Shown: positions 22,867 through 23,063 of the stretch, piece by piece
How positions within the stretch are numbered: the first letter of the stretch is position 1
Layout of the letters: each line of letters opens with the position of its first letter
Assembly: GCA_904502165.1 (NCBI GenBank)
Contig: CAJGDB010000021.1
Coordinates: forward strand, 1 to 23,063
Source of the DNA: an uncultured Akkermansia sp.
Lineage (GTDB): Bacteria > Verrucomicrobiota > Verrucomicrobiia > Verrucomicrobiales > Akkermansiaceae
Reading direction: 5' to 3'
DNA length: 23,063 nt
Translations under genes and position numbers: made by a program
Notes under the pieces: generated by a model
What the model saw: the letters and a program-made list of their open reading frames with translations, nothing else
Databases searched by the model: none
Told to the model about the DNA's origin: nothing

Positions 22867-22896
22867 ATTCTACCAGAAAGCGGTGGCGTATGTAAA
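22867..22896 (-). promoter_or_regulatory. Putative promoter of the second GH36-like gene
   Basis: On the minus strand TTTACA (22896-22891) and TAGAAT (22872-22867) have an 18-bp spacer. The -10 lies 34 nt before the ATG at 22832, or 10 nt before the alternative TTG at 22856. Confidence 0.45.
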
Positions 22897-22953
22897 GCAA
22901 AAAGGGGGGAGGATTGCTATGCGTGAGAATGGCAAAATTAAATGCGACACGGC

Positions 22954-22977
22954 GAGAGCACAAAAAAAGGTGCTCTC
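22954..22977. repeat. 8-bp-arm inverted repeat with A-rich loop
   Basis: GAGAGCAC (22954-22961) pairs with GTGCTCTC (22970-22977) around an A-rich 8-nt loop. It lies between the divergent starts of the GH36-like gene and the right-edge gene, just upstream of a TATAGT (22993-22998) that may be the -10 of the latter. No T-tract flanks it, so an operator is as likely as a hairpin. Confidence 0.45.
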
Positions 22978-23030
22978 CAGAAGAAGAGATGGTATAGTTA
23001 ATTCGCCAAAACCAAACTCACAATCTCACC

Positions 23031-23063
23031 ATGGAAAACACCAAAGACAAGACTACCGTTTCC
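23031..23063 (+). CDS. Start of a plus-strand gene, cut by the window edge
   Basis: An ATG at 23031 opens MENTKDKTTVS and runs off the end. A TATAGT (22993-22998) 32 nt upstream may be its -10. Eleven residues are too few to identify it. The hydrophilic start argues against a signal peptide. Confidence 0.45.
   Translation, partial: MENTKDKTTVS

Overview
The window looks like chromosomal DNA of a Verrucomicrobiota bacterium, probably Akkermansiaceae (Akkermansia or a close relative). This is an inference from several things read together: moderately high GC, a protein ending in a PEP-CTERM sorting signal, several secreted mucin-type glycosidases, a coaE-rho arrangement that recalls the coaE-rho gene pair of the related Chlamydiae, and almost no Shine-Dalgarno sequences. 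No rRNA, tRNA or CRISPR array was seen.

Left part (1-4500, minus strand): ligA (NAD-dependent DNA ligase) overlaps a PfkB-family sugar kinase by 4 nt. After a 166-bp gap comes one uninterrupted reading frame that joins dephospho-CoA kinase (CoaE) to the N-terminal domains of transcription terminator Rho and runs off the left edge. 4500-7870 (plus strand): a flavodoxin-like NAD(P)H oxidoreductase reads divergently from ligA. It is followed by asd (aspartate-semialdehyde dehydrogenase), ispA (farnesyl diphosphate synthase) and a small secreted protein, ended by a strong intrinsic terminator. 7870-8260 holds a promoter with an inverted repeat and a short hypothetical ORF.

Middle (8270-15225, minus strand): a large secreted clan GH-D (GH36-like) glycosidase with an unusual acidic-then-polylysine tail, a tyrosine recombinase, a PEP-CTERM surface protein whose promoter spacer is a dyad, and a secreted GH20 beta-N-acetylhexosaminidase. 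15240-16390 is the strangest stretch. Four mosaic copies of a hairpin-rich repeat, including a 105-bp perfect direct repeat, flank a frameshifted gene of the S23/four-helix-bundle family. One repeat end appears to supply the promoter of the GH20 gene.

Right part (16394-20160, minus strand): a compact Fe-S assembly operon, Fur-family regulator-sufC-sufB-sufD. The regulator lacks the CxxC zinc motif and resembles Irr, and a Fur-type dyad sits inside its own promoter. Downstream of a terminator lies a second GH36-like secreted glycosidase, a clear paralogue of the first, and the first codons of another gene begin at the right edge.

Across the window, sigma70-like -35/-10 pairs often lie only 7-18 nt from start codons. 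This suggests leaderless or very short-leader mRNAs and decides several start codons. All functional assignments come from motif recognition by eye; no database search was run.
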